Below, one piece after another: positions 55,152-62,845 of a stretch of DNA of 64,000 nucleotides. Source of the DNA: Bin87 sp965220265. GTDB taxonomy: Bacteria > Chloroflexota > Dehalococcoidia > Lucifugimonadales > UBA3495. Numbering within the stretch: position 1 is the stretch's first letter; each line of letters begins with the position of its first letter. A model generated the notes under the pieces. That model saw only the letters and a list, made by a program, of their open reading frames with translations, had not been told where the DNA came from and did not search any database. Position numbers and translations under genes: made by a program. The stretch is taken from assembly GCA_965220265.1 (NCBI GenBank), contig CBDCPM010000004.1, positions 1,550,001-1,614,000 of the forward strand, read 5' to 3'.

Positions 55152-56996
55152 TTACCGATGTCGGATGAACTCGTAGCCGTTGATGTTCCTCAGGTCGCGG
55201 TACCGCACGCCTTCGGGCCAAGGTTGAATTCTGGGGCCAACCGGCCAGACCACGTCAAAGTTATAGAGGCCGACGCCGGTAATGGCGTTGTCGAACATGA
55301 ACGTGGCGATTTCAACGCCCAACGCCCGGCGGTTGGCAGTGTCCACCTCGGCCATGTGCTCGGACACTTTCTCGTCCAGCCAGGGATGCTCCACTCCGCG
55401 GTTCCACACCGCACTGTAGTGCAGTTCGGACAGCATACCGGGGAAGCCTTGTCCCGGCTCCAGCCGGATGCCGCCAGCGTGACAGGTTGAACCCTGGTAG
55501 TTGCGAGCTATCAGGCTGGGACGCAGAGTAGTGAAAGGAACTCTCTTGAAGTCCACGTCAACGCCAATATCTGCCCACATCGCTGCAATAGCTTCACAGG
55601 CTTCCACTTCCACCGGTGCGCCCCGCAACGCTGGAGTCAGCGTGATGCTGAACCCATCAGGGTAACCGGCCTCAGCGAGAAGTTGTCTGGCCCGGTCGGG
55701 GTTGTACTCCCACCGCATTTCCGGCGACAACCAGGAATCTTCGTACAGGCCGAAGTCCCACAACACCGCTGGAGTGCCGTACCCGTGCAGCAGCGTGTCC
55801 ACGATACCCTGCCGGTCAATCGCTATGGACAAAGCGTTGCGAACCTTGGCCGCCCGCTCCCATTCGGCAGAGGTTATGTCAGGGTCCGCCGCCACCCAGG
55901 GTAGGTCCGGATCGTAGCCCGGCTGTTGGTCTTCCGTGCCGATGCCTATGTAGTACTGACCATAGAATGTCAAGGCCGACTCGCCGCCTCCGGGAAGCCG
56001 CATGATTTCCGCGCCTTCAACTGCTTCGATTTGGGACAGGGAATCAAAGGCGATCAGGGTGGTGTCCAAATTACCGGTTTGGAATCCGGCGATCCGAGAC
56101 GATTCTTCGGGAATTTCGCGGAAGATCAGCTCCGCGAAATGTGGCGTCTTGCGCCAGTGGTTCTCAACGGCTTCCATCCTCCAGAACTCGCCGGTTCGGA
56201 ACTCCACCAAATTCCAGGAGCCTGTGGCCGCGATCTGACCATTGGCTGCTTCAGCGCCGATTTCATCGGTCTGCTTTTTGCTGACGACCCAAGTTGCGGA
56301 CCCGCCAGGGCTAGTGAGCATTTCGTTGATGGGTACCTCAGACCAGGGTGTGCCCGTGTTGACCTCGACGGTGTATTTGTCAACCGCCCTAACATGTCCT
56401 TCCGGACTACTCCAAACGCCCCGGATGTTGGAAGATCTGGGGTGTGTCGAGTTGTTGGCGAATTGGTCGAAGCTCCAGATCACGTCATCCGCAGTCATCT
56501 CGCCGTAACCCTTATGGAACTGGACACCCTCAGTCAAATGGAAAGTCCAGGTCAGGGCATCTTCCGAAACTTCCCAGCTTTGGGCCAGCATGCCCACGGG
56601 CTCCAAGTCACTGCTAACCGTCAGCAGTGACTCGCCGACGGGCGCGGTGCCTTGAACGAATATCTGAGGGTTGACCGCCAACCCAGGATGGCCCGTAAAG
56701 GGTCCGAGTTCCTTTTGCCCGACGGTAAGGGTGCCCGTCGGCTGCTCCATGGATGTTGTCAGGGGAGCGGTAGGGGCAGTGGCAACCACAGTGGCGACCG
56801 GGGCGGCAGTAGGGGCAGTGGCAACCACAGTGGCGACCGGGGCGGCAGTGGGGACCGTCTGTTCCGCTGCTGATTGCCCCGCGGTTGTTTCTTCAGTCTG
56901 TGCTGCGCCGCCGCAGGCTACCACCAGGGCCAGCAGCAACGGCGCTGCCAAAAGCGTCACCATTTTTGGGGTTCTCGTCAAACGACTCATAAACAT
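55152..56996 (-). CDS. ABC transporter substrate-binding lipoprotein, peptide/nickel (DppA/OppA) family
   Basis: A 614-residue SBP_bac_5 protein. ATG 56996 has GAGGAG six bases upstream. The signal peptide RLTRTPKMVTLLAAPLLLAL ends in lipobox VVAC (Cys about 30). A Thr/Ala/Pro/Val linker contains a perfectly repeated 13-residue block. The family core begins near residue 90: SSDLEPVGMLAQSWEVSED, LTWTFHLTEGVQFHKGYGEM, TADDVIWSFDQF, and later ALSIAIDRQGIVDTLLHGYG and PDRARQLLAEAGYPDG. No permease or ATPase gene is adjacent, so the binding protein is an orphan here. Intact, in a region full of element debris. Confidence 0.92.
   Translation of the reverse strand: MFMSRLTRTPKMVTLLAAPLLLALVVACGGAAQTEETTAGQSAAEQTVPTAAPVATVVATAPTAAPVATVVATAPTAPLTTSMEQPTGTLTVGQKELGPFTGHPGLAVNPQIFVQGTAPVGESLLTVSSDLEPVGMLAQSWEVSEDALTWTFHLTEGVQFHKGYGEMTADDVIWSFDQFANNSTHPRSSNIRGVWSSPEGHVRAVDKYTVEVNTGTPWSEVPINEMLTSPGGSATWVVSKKQTDEIGAEAANGQIAATGSWNLVEFRTGEFWRMEAVENHWRKTPHFAELIFREIPEESSRIAGFQTGNLDTTLIAFDSLSQIEAVEGAEIMRLPGGGESALTFYGQYYIGIGTEDQQPGYDPDLPWVAADPDITSAEWERAAKVRNALSIAIDRQGIVDTLLHGYGTPAVLWDFGLYEDSWLSPEMRWEYNPDRARQLLAEAGYPDGFSITLTPALRGAPVEVEACEAIAAMWADIGVDVDFKRVPFTTLRPSLIARNYQGSTCHAGGIRLEPGQGFPGMLSELHYSAVWNRGVEHPWLDEKVSEHMAEVDTANRRALGVEIATFMFDNAITGVGLYNFDVVWPVGPRIQPWPEGVRYRDLRNINGYEFIRHR
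56770..56847. repeat. In-frame tandem repeat, 39-base unit, two perfect copies
   Basis: Two identical 39-base units encode the 13-residue block TAAPVATVVATAP twice in the lipoprotein linker. The in-frame perfect identity suggests recent duplication. Confidence 0.95.
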
Positions 56997-58009
56997 CTCA
57001 AGCTCCTCAGACCAAAAAGCGAATTTCATGCCCCAATTCCGTCCGTTCCAGGCGGATTCTTAACTGTTGACCGACCACGTGTGGGTGATTCCGGTCTACT
57101 CGGCCCAAGGCCGGCGTAGAACCCAACAGCCGTAGGATGCCAACGGTGCGATTGTGATTGCTGGCCATAGTGTTAACGATCAAGAACCATCCTATGTCTC
57201 GTTTCGACATCTCCCGTGTCACGGAGTCCACTGCCGTAGGGCGCACGAACAGCCAATGCGTTACCACTGCACTCCGTTCGGCAGGGGCGCCCAGTGGACC
57301 CGAGCTCTGCCGTAAATATTAGAACTAAGGCGTTTGTTCTCAAACTAATGCCAAAATGGGATCTGCATCGACCCTCATAAGAATCCCTGAGGGGTTCAAC
57401 CTGGCATTGGTTTAGTTAACACGTCGGGAAAAATGGCTCCGCCAAATGTGAACCGACTCGCAACTCTACCTCGGGCTCACGTTAATCTCTCAAAAATGGC
57501 ATCATGAGCCACATGATTACGGATATATTGTAGCGAAGACCATTGAGCCACGAAATACGGCGATCAATCGCGCGGCGATGCTGAAAACTGAAATGGTATT
57601 GTAATATATGATACGATATCTGCGTTGTCAATATATCGCATAGGACATATTATGTTTTGGAATAATGGCGTGTGAAATTCTCTTGGTTGGATGCTCGTGC
57701 GTCATCCACTACCCCGTCAGCCGGTTACATTCCAAGATGCCTCTCCTCCTCCAGCTTCCCTACTGCCTCTTCTTCCCCGTCAAAAGCGTAAACTCCAATT
57801 GGTCGCCCTTGAAACGGATCAGAACCCACCTACCAGCGTAGTTGGGGCCTCCGTCGGCCAGAGCTTTCAAATAACACGCGGTGATGTGGGTCAACTCCGG
57901 TCATCGTTTAATCCTACGTGTGGCATTGATACCAAGTGCGGTTTGCCCAATAAGGACCATTACGTGAACTCAGCCGGGTAGAGCAAGCCCTGAGCAAATC
58001 CGGGCCGTG
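56997..58009. other. Intergenic stretch without a supported gene
   Basis: About one kilobase with no convincing gene; a part around 57300-57690 is notably A/T rich against the rest of the window. A plus-strand frame of 96 codons (57691-57981) has neither a ribosome binding site nor a recognisable product. An imperfect inverted repeat (AACTAATGCCAA near 57346 and TTGGTTTAGTT near 57406) is present. Confidence 0.5.
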
Positions 58010-58177
58010 GCGAAACAGAGGATGGGCTTTCTGACTGTCCATGGCCACTTCCAATCGCGCGTCGTGCACGTCCTCGCCCTGTTGCACGATCCCGCCTACC
58101 GTGAGGCGAATGCTGGGGCGCTACGTAATGGAATGGCCGGGCATCCCGCTGCCGGACTGGCCCGATGGTGATTAGGA
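58010..58177 (+). pseudogene. Type ISP restriction-methylase C-terminal fragment
   Basis: Reads LLHDPAYREANAGALR, then after one extra A (CGTAATGG for CGTATGG) MEWPGIPLPDWPDGD and a stop. HDPAYREANAGALR followed by a WPRIPLP-like segment is characteristic of type ISP (LlaBIII-like) restriction-modification proteins. Only about 50 residues of what would be a protein of well over 1000 remain. Confidence 0.65.
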
Positions 58178-58389
58178 CGGTGCGGTGGACGCCGGCAGCG
58201 ATGAGAAGGAGTTCGGGCTGTGAGAATCACAGATCGCCCGGCGGGTGAAGGCCGCAGCTCGTGCTGCCGATCTCCCCCGGCTGGGAGAGTTTCAGTGGCC
58301 ACAGCGGGCGGGCGGGCACGGCCCAGCGCATGGTGACGCCGCGCGAGATGTCGGGGTCTCCTGCACAGTTGTTGCCGCCGGCTCTCCTC

Positions 58390-58545
58390 CAGATCATGTA
58401 TATATCCTTGGGTGGCGGTCGGCTCCGGCGTAGAACCAGCCGCCGAAGGCCCGGCTGCCGGAGAGACCTGACGCGGTAATGCGGAGGAACACGCGAGCAG
58501 AAAGATTGCGATGGAGATTACGGCGATCGTTCTGATTATCACAAT
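58390..58545 (-). pseudogene. Lipoprotein N-terminal fragment
   Basis: VIIRTIAVISIAIFLLACSS with lipobox LLAC, then a Pro/Ala/Thr-rich stretch (AGPSAAGSTPEPTATQG) and loss of frame. Its plan matches the lipoprotein start at 59930. No product can be assigned. The sequence from 58180 to 58390 shows no gene. Confidence 0.4.
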
Positions 58546-58639
58546 GACGGACCCTACCGACTGAAGGCTTGATCCGGAAGGGTCAGGCATTTCCTACCTG
58601 GTGGTAACATCGCACCCGACGGCGCTTCTGTGATGAGAG

Positions 58640-59035
58640 ATGGTGATATCCCGGGCGTACATATTTCTGACAATAGAGCGACAGCTAACGAAGGCGGCGG
58701 CCACGGCAGCTGATCGCGTTCCAGAAAGTACGCCGGAAGAGAGAGCCGAGATCGCTCGGCACGTTGCAGCCATCTACCGGATTAGAGGTGCCACGGTGCG
58801 ATGCGGGGGTGTGGAGGAATTCCCCATGCTGATGCTGGGACCGGCCACACCCAACGACAACCAGGCCCAGCGTATGGAGCGGCTTCAAGATGGAACTCGC
58901 CAGTTCAGGCACACTTTTCGTCGGTACAGGCGGTACCTGAGTAGAGAGGAGCGAGACCAGGTGATGTCTCATATCAGGGACCTGACCCGAATTGGGTCTG
59001 AGATACACGCGCGGACACGAGCGCAGCGTTGGTGA
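58640..59035 (+). CDS. Hypothetical protein
   Basis: A 131-residue frame starting MVISRAYIFLTIERQLTKAA (ATG 58640, GAGATG weakly upstream). Charged helical C-terminus: QFRHTFRRYRRYLSREERDQ and HIRDLTRIGSEIHART. No recognised domain, signal or motif. Sits between element fragments; could be cargo or decayed. Confidence 0.4.
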   Translation: MVISRAYIFLTIERQLTKAAATAADRVPESTPEERAEIARHVAAIYRIRGATVRCGGVEEFPMLMLGPATPNDNQAQRMERLQDGTRQFRHTFRRYRRYLSREERDQVMSHIRDLTRIGSEIHARTRAQRW

Positions 59036-59142
59036 GGTGGATTGCCTCATCCAATCACATCGCGACAATACGACACCACCGCCATTCGACGCATCATTAT
59101 GCTGCAGTCCCATCGGCGGAGCGGCGTACCGAGCATCTCTGT

Positions 59143-59583
59143 TCAACGGGACGCCACGGGCGGGACGGGGTTGCTCAGATCTATGCCGAATGCACTCGCC
59201 ACCTCCCTGATGCGGGACCACTTGGCGGTGGCGTAATCCGTGGCCTCGTACCACTGTATCTGCGGTTCCTTCAGCCCCAGCCGGTCCGCCAACTCCTTTT
59301 GACTGAGACCCTGGGAGATGCGTGCCTTGATGAGCAGGGCTGGTAGGTCGGCAACCACCCGCAGCGTGTCCATTCGGAACTCACCCGCCCTCACCGACTC
59401 GTACTCACGCAACTCGGCTTCCAGGTCGGCCAGCTGACTGCTGACCGCATCCACCTGTGCTTGCGCAATCATGGGATGCACTCCGTCCACCGCCTCTGGC
59501 CGTTCCCGGAGGCCCCGCAGGGTCTGCGCGAAACGCTGGGCCTGCGTTCGGGTGATCCGGTATTGCCGTTCATTCTTGGTCAT
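59143..59583 (-). CDS. XRE-family helix-turn-helix protein
   Basis: A 146-residue cytoplasmic DNA-binding protein. A helical N-terminal part (MTKNERQYRITRTQAQRFAQ, then a Gln/Glu/Leu-rich segment resembling a coiled coil) precedes the HTH LPALLIKARISQGLSQKELA and DRLGLKEPQIQWYEATDY, residues about 85-125. The ATG overlaps the stop of the upstream lipoprotein frame (ATGA at 59580-59583), so the two are coupled. Chromosomal antitoxins often look like this, but the upstream partner has no toxin motif. Confidence 0.82.
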   Translation of the reverse strand: MTKNERQYRITRTQAQRFAQTLRGLRERPEAVDGVHPMIAQAQVDAVSSQLADLEAELREYESVRAGEFRMDTLRVVADLPALLIKARISQGLSQKELADRLGLKEPQIQWYEATDYATAKWSRIREVASAFGIDLSNPVPPVASR

Positions 59584-59930
59584 TCGAGGCCTCCCAAATC
59601 CACGGCGACGATGCCCTTGGGCCTCCCGGTCTCCCTGTCCGTCTGGAAGAATTCGCGAAAAGACATGCCGTCGGCGGTTGCTCCAATCGATGCGGGAAAC
59701 AACTCTCCTAGCGTGGTGGTTGCCGTCGGTTGCGGCCGCACTGCAGGCGTTGACGTGGACGGCAACTCCGGAGTGGGCGCTGGAACATCGGCAGCGGGGG
59801 TCTACGGGGCGCTGGTTGGCTTTTGAAGATGTGCACCGTCCGTCGTCGGTCCCGCTGAAGGCGACTCCAGTGAGCACGCGAGCAGAATGATGACCAGGCA
59901 GGCCAATAATACGGTGCCGATTTTCGTCAT
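59580..59930 (-). pseudogene. Small lipoprotein with in-frame amber stop, coupled to XRE gene
   Basis: From ATG 59930 the frame gives MTKIGTVLLACLVIILLAC with lipobox (Cys about 19), then SLESPSAGPTTDGAHLQKPT and SAP followed by TAG at 59800-59802. The same frame continues open with TPAADVPAPTPELPSTSTPA and RPQPTATTT to FREFFQTDRETGRPKGIVAV and stops at 59580, overlapping the XRE start. So one frame of about 116 codons is interrupted by a single amber codon. No function recognised. A related lipoprotein start lies at 58545. Confidence 0.6.
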
Positions 59931-59955
59931 GGCGTATGGCGGTTTGCGGCGGGGG

Positions 59956-60147
59956 TCAACGCGATAAAGTTGAACGTCGGCATCGGTAGGGGGCGCCGAT
60001 GCGGAACTTCTTCGTACCGCAGTCCGCGCAGGTGGAGCGGGTGGCGGCACGGCCGTTCTTCATGGTGACGGCCTCGATGTCGCGGGACGCGGTCTTGGCC
60101 TTGCACTTGACGCAGTAAATTTCAACGGCTTCGGACGGGGTGGTCAT
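59956..60147 (-). CDS. DUF5679-family zinc-ribbon-like protein
   Basis: A 63-residue protein with four cysteines in two pairs, YCVKCKAKTASRDIEAVTMK and RSTCADCGTKKFRIG. This pattern is DUF5679, a small presumed zinc ribbon common in Chloroflexota and Actinobacteria. ATG 60147 has TAGGAG upstream. The C-terminal tail APYRCRRSTLSR may be longer than usual. Function unknown. Confidence 0.85.
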   Translation of the reverse strand: MTTPSEAVEIYCVKCKAKTASRDIEAVTMKNGRAATRSTCADCGTKKFRIGAPYRCRRSTLSR

Positions 60148-60215
60148 GATCGGAAACTCCTAAGGAGGGAATGATTGGCCACTTTCATTCAATATCAGAA
60201 TCTGCCGGTTGCTCC

Positions 60216-61019
60216 CTACAAACACCGCTCCGCCTCGGAACGGATGTAGTCCCGGAACTGCTGGGGCAGCTCGGCGGCCTGCGCGTTTTCCCGGATGCGC
60301 TCGGGGCGGGAGGTAGTGGGTATGGCCGAACTCACCCGGCGGTCGGAAATGACCCAGGCCAGTAGGGCCTGGGCCCAGGTGTTGATGCTGTAGTCCCGCA
60401 GCGGCGTCAGGTCGGGCTGTTGCTTCAGGTCAAGGACGTAGCGGCCCTTCTGCAATGGCTCCATCACCAGGATGCCGGTGCCCAGTTCCTCGGCCAGGGG
60501 CAGCAGTTCATCCTCAACGCCCCGGTTCATCACGTTGTAGGGAATCTGGACGGCGTCCACTCGACCCTGGCGCATCAGGTCCATGATGGTGGGATAGGCA
60601 TCAGGCACCATGGCGGACACGCCCAGCATGCCGATTTTGCCCTCGCCTTTAAGCCGCTCCAGGGTGGGGAGGTGAGTCTGCCAGTCGATCATGTTATGGA
60701 CTTGGAAGAGGTCGATGTAGTCGGTCTTCAGCAGTTCGAAGGAGCGGGCAATCTGGGCCTCGCCGGCTTCCTTGCCCTCGGTGCGCATCTTGGTGTCGAT
60801 GTAGAACTGGTCCCGAAGGTCATCGGTGATCTCGCCCACGACCTGCTCCGCGTGGCCGTACCAGGCGGCGGTGTCGATCAGGTTTACGTCGCTGTCCAGG
60901 CAGTTGTCCACGATTTGTCTTCGGACGGCTATCTCATCGTCGTCGGTAACATCGAAAGTTCGTAAGGTTCCCAGGCCAATGGCTGAAACGTCCAGGTTGC
61001 CAAGTTTACGGTATTCCAT
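60216..61019 (-). CDS. Aldo/keto reductase
   Basis: A 267-residue NADPH-dependent barrel. The tetrad is present: Asp in VNLIDTAAWYGHAEQVVGE, Tyr in AAWYG, Lys in FYIDTKMRTEGKEAG and His in DLFQVHNMIDW. NADP-site elements LAWVISDRRVSSAIPTTSRP near 230 are also typical. Start ATG 61019 with MEYRKLGNLDVSAIGLGT. Substrate unknown. Intact gene in the debris zone, so it may be resident chromosome or cargo. Confidence 0.9.
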   Translation of the reverse strand: MEYRKLGNLDVSAIGLGTLRTFDVTDDDEIAVRRQIVDNCLDSDVNLIDTAAWYGHAEQVVGEITDDLRDQFYIDTKMRTEGKEAGEAQIARSFELLKTDYIDLFQVHNMIDWQTHLPTLERLKGEGKIGMLGVSAMVPDAYPTIMDLMRQGRVDAVQIPYNVMNRGVEDELLPLAEELGTGILVMEPLQKGRYVLDLKQQPDLTPLRDYSINTWAQALLAWVISDRRVSSAIPTTSRPERIRENAQAAELPQQFRDYIRSEAERCL

Positions 61020-61394
61020 CTTGTTTTGATCTCGCCTAAGTGTCTAATTCACACATATATATATACGCGATACGCCGGATGAGAAACTTTGACAAGGTGA
61101 CAACTATCCCTGTCAGCGCAATCGCGTCTCATCAGTTTCGCGACGCCGCAAGCCGACGATTGAGCCGCCCACGTGGCCCACTTTAACGCCGCCTTTTGCA
61201 CCGCTTTTATGTGCAACGAATCGTCCCAATGCTGAGGACGAAAAAGCGGTGTAACGGGGTCGGCTGGGAGGATTCAGGGATCGAATTGCCGTGCCGGGAT
61301 TCAGCACATGCCCACAATGAAACATCGAAGCTGAACACCTCCACCGTGTCACCGATGAGGAGGTAGATCCTGCGCATTTCGATCGGAGGAGTTT
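61020..61394. other. Intergenic stretch without a supported gene
   Basis: No gene or tRNA is seen on either strand between the aldo/keto reductase and the AlpA-like gene. It begins with an A/T run (ACACATATATATATACGCG) that could serve as a promoter region. A minus-strand open frame overlaps the AlpA gene and looks non-coding. Confidence 0.5.
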
Positions 61395-61601
61395 ATGGAA
61401 TTTGACGAGCGGAGACTCATTCGGAGGGATGAGGTTCTTTTCATATGCGGGATTTCCAGTTCTGCCCTGTACGAGCTGATTGCCCGCAGTGTCTTCCCGA
61501 AACCGGTGCGTATCGGGCGTCGTGCCGTCGCCTGGCACCTATCGGAGGTGATCGATCGGATCGCGTCACGGCCGCCGGTGTCCAAGACCGAGCGCAAGTG
61601 A
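61395..61601 (+). CDS. AlpA-like helix-turn-helix regulator
   Basis: A 68-residue winged-helix protein of the AlpA / MerR-like excisionase family: RRLIRRDEVLFICGISSSALYE (HTH) with FPKPVRIGRRAVAWHLSEVI, the typical AlpA end. CGGAGGAG lies close upstream of ATG 61395. Such proteins control excision or expression of integrated elements. A Cys-rich protein gene follows after 33 bases. Fits a prophage or island remnant. Confidence 0.87.
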   Translation: MEFDERRLIRRDEVLFICGISSSALYELIARSVFPKPVRIGRRAVAWHLSEVIDRIASRPPVSKTERK

Positions 61602-61634
61602 GTGAGTGAGTAGCGTACATCAAGGAGGTTCTAA

Positions 61635-62033
61635 ATGAACTCGACCCAAAAAATTAAACCCACTATCTGGGATCTGAAGAAATCCCTAGTCATCATCGAG
61701 AGTGTACGCGCTGGAGGTCGCGGACAGATTGGGTACTCGTGGCGGCCGCGGCAGACACCCGCCCGCGTCGCCGACGCCGATGCTATGCGGGCATTGCTGA
61801 TAGCGATGGCGCCGCAACCCTATTGCGAAGACCGCTGTGCCCAAGGCATGTGTCACGAGCACGAAGAGAGGGGGTGCCTCTGCGGATGCGCTCCCTATAG
61901 CGAGGAGCACGGATGCGGCTGTAGTGGGTGCATGGAGGTCATGAGGGAGACGGATGCACTCACGAGTGGGGCCACCCAGCATGCCACTGTCTGGAAGAGG
62001 CGCTCAGCTGACGAGCCGAGGTCGTTGGTATGA
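61635..62033 (+). CDS. Cys-rich small protein, unknown
   Basis: A 132-residue protein with AAGGAGG before ATG 61635, so translation is likely. The central part packs nine cysteines between residues 64 and 99 (Cys 64, 68, 73, 81, 83, 85, 94, 96, 99), with His residues between. This suggests metal binding, perhaps two zinc sites, or disulfides if exported; no signal peptide is seen. No family recognised. Paired with the AlpA-like gene on the same strand, so probably element cargo. Confidence 0.6.
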   Translation: MNSTQKIKPTIWDLKKSLVIIESVRAGGRGQIGYSWRPRQTPARVADADAMRALLIAMAPQPYCEDRCAQGMCHEHEERGCLCGCAPYSEEHGCGCSGCMEVMRETDALTSGATQHATVWKRRSADEPRSLV

Positions 62034-62845
62034 GCGGGCGGGCGGCCTGGAGATTGTTCCAGGCCGCCGCCAACGTAAGCAGCTGGACCCCATGGTCTGG
62101 CGCCAAAAAACGCGACGCGGAAAATCGGGGCGCAGGCTCTGTGGTCCTCATTTCTCTTGGCCACGCATATGCAACTGAACTCAACAATTCAATGACTTTT
62201 TCGGATTCGACGATTTTGCTGTCTGTGCTGTCTAGTATTACAGTTGCACTTGAATTGCGGGCCTCTGAAAGTGCCTCTTGTAACGGATTCCAAGGCTCTG
62301 GCTTGGTGCCGCCAGCTCCACCACGGCTACCGGATAGGCAGGTCAGCACTCTCATAAAGTAGTCACAGCAGCCTGCATGACAGCCGTCTAACTTCGGGCA
62401 CGGTCAGTGATATGAGTCCTTCCCTTGAAGCGCGACTGTAGTACTAGTATTACAGTCGCACTTGAATTGAGGGCCTCTGAAAGAGTCTCTTGTAAGGGAT
62501 TCCAAGGCTCGGGCTTGGTGCCACCGGCTCTACCACGGCTACCCTATAGGCAGGTCAGTGCTCTCATAAAGTAGTCACAGCAGCGTGCATAACAGCCGTC
62601 TAACTTCGGGCACGGTCAGCGACATGAGTCCTTCCCACAAAGCGCGGCTGTAATACTAAGCTCCAATCCACCGAAGCGATGGGCCGTGGCGTTGCCACCA
62701 GGGATGATGGGCAAGGGAAGGCGAAATTGTCCGGGTAGCGTGCAGCAAGAGACGCTCGGGGACCAGCCTGGCGCAAGTCTGCGAGGCGGTCGGGTAGTCT
62801 GGTGAGTGGGTCAGATCTCCGTCGGCGTTGACACCAGCGGTGCCG
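62034..62845. other. Non-coding stretch around the tandem repeats
   Basis: Apart from the 62233-62656 repeats I see no supported gene. The minus-strand frame 61960-62355 has no ribosome binding site and overlaps the Cys-rich gene. From 62657 to 62845 the sequence is likely the end of the IS1380 element. Confidence 0.45.
62233..62656. repeat. Tandem pair of 212-base MITE-like units
   Basis: Two imperfect copies (about 90 percent identical by eye) begin at 62233 and 62445, period 212 bases. Each starts TAGTATTACAGTYGC and ends with the complement, GCGRCTGTARTACTA, giving 15-base terminal inverted repeats. The last end is at about 62642-62656. On the minus strand, parallel open stretches (GTKPEPWNPLQEALSEARNS in copy 1, GTKPEPWNPLQETLSEALNS in copy 2) show that the unit overlaps or derives from coding sequence. 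Copy 1 extends from a frame starting ATG 62355 and reading toward 61960. No transposase is inside. Confidence 0.8.

Noticed and set aside
57691..57981. Plus-strand 96-codon frame
   Set aside because: No ribosome binding site, low-complexity start and no recognisable product.
49316..59802. Amber codon recoding (TAG read as an amino acid)
   Set aside because: Many intact genes in the window end in TAG at the expected length, and interruptions occur only in element or decayed genes.
62380..62410. Integron attC site
   Set aside because: GTCTAAC fits one core site, but no matching GTTRRRY partner is found at attC spacing.
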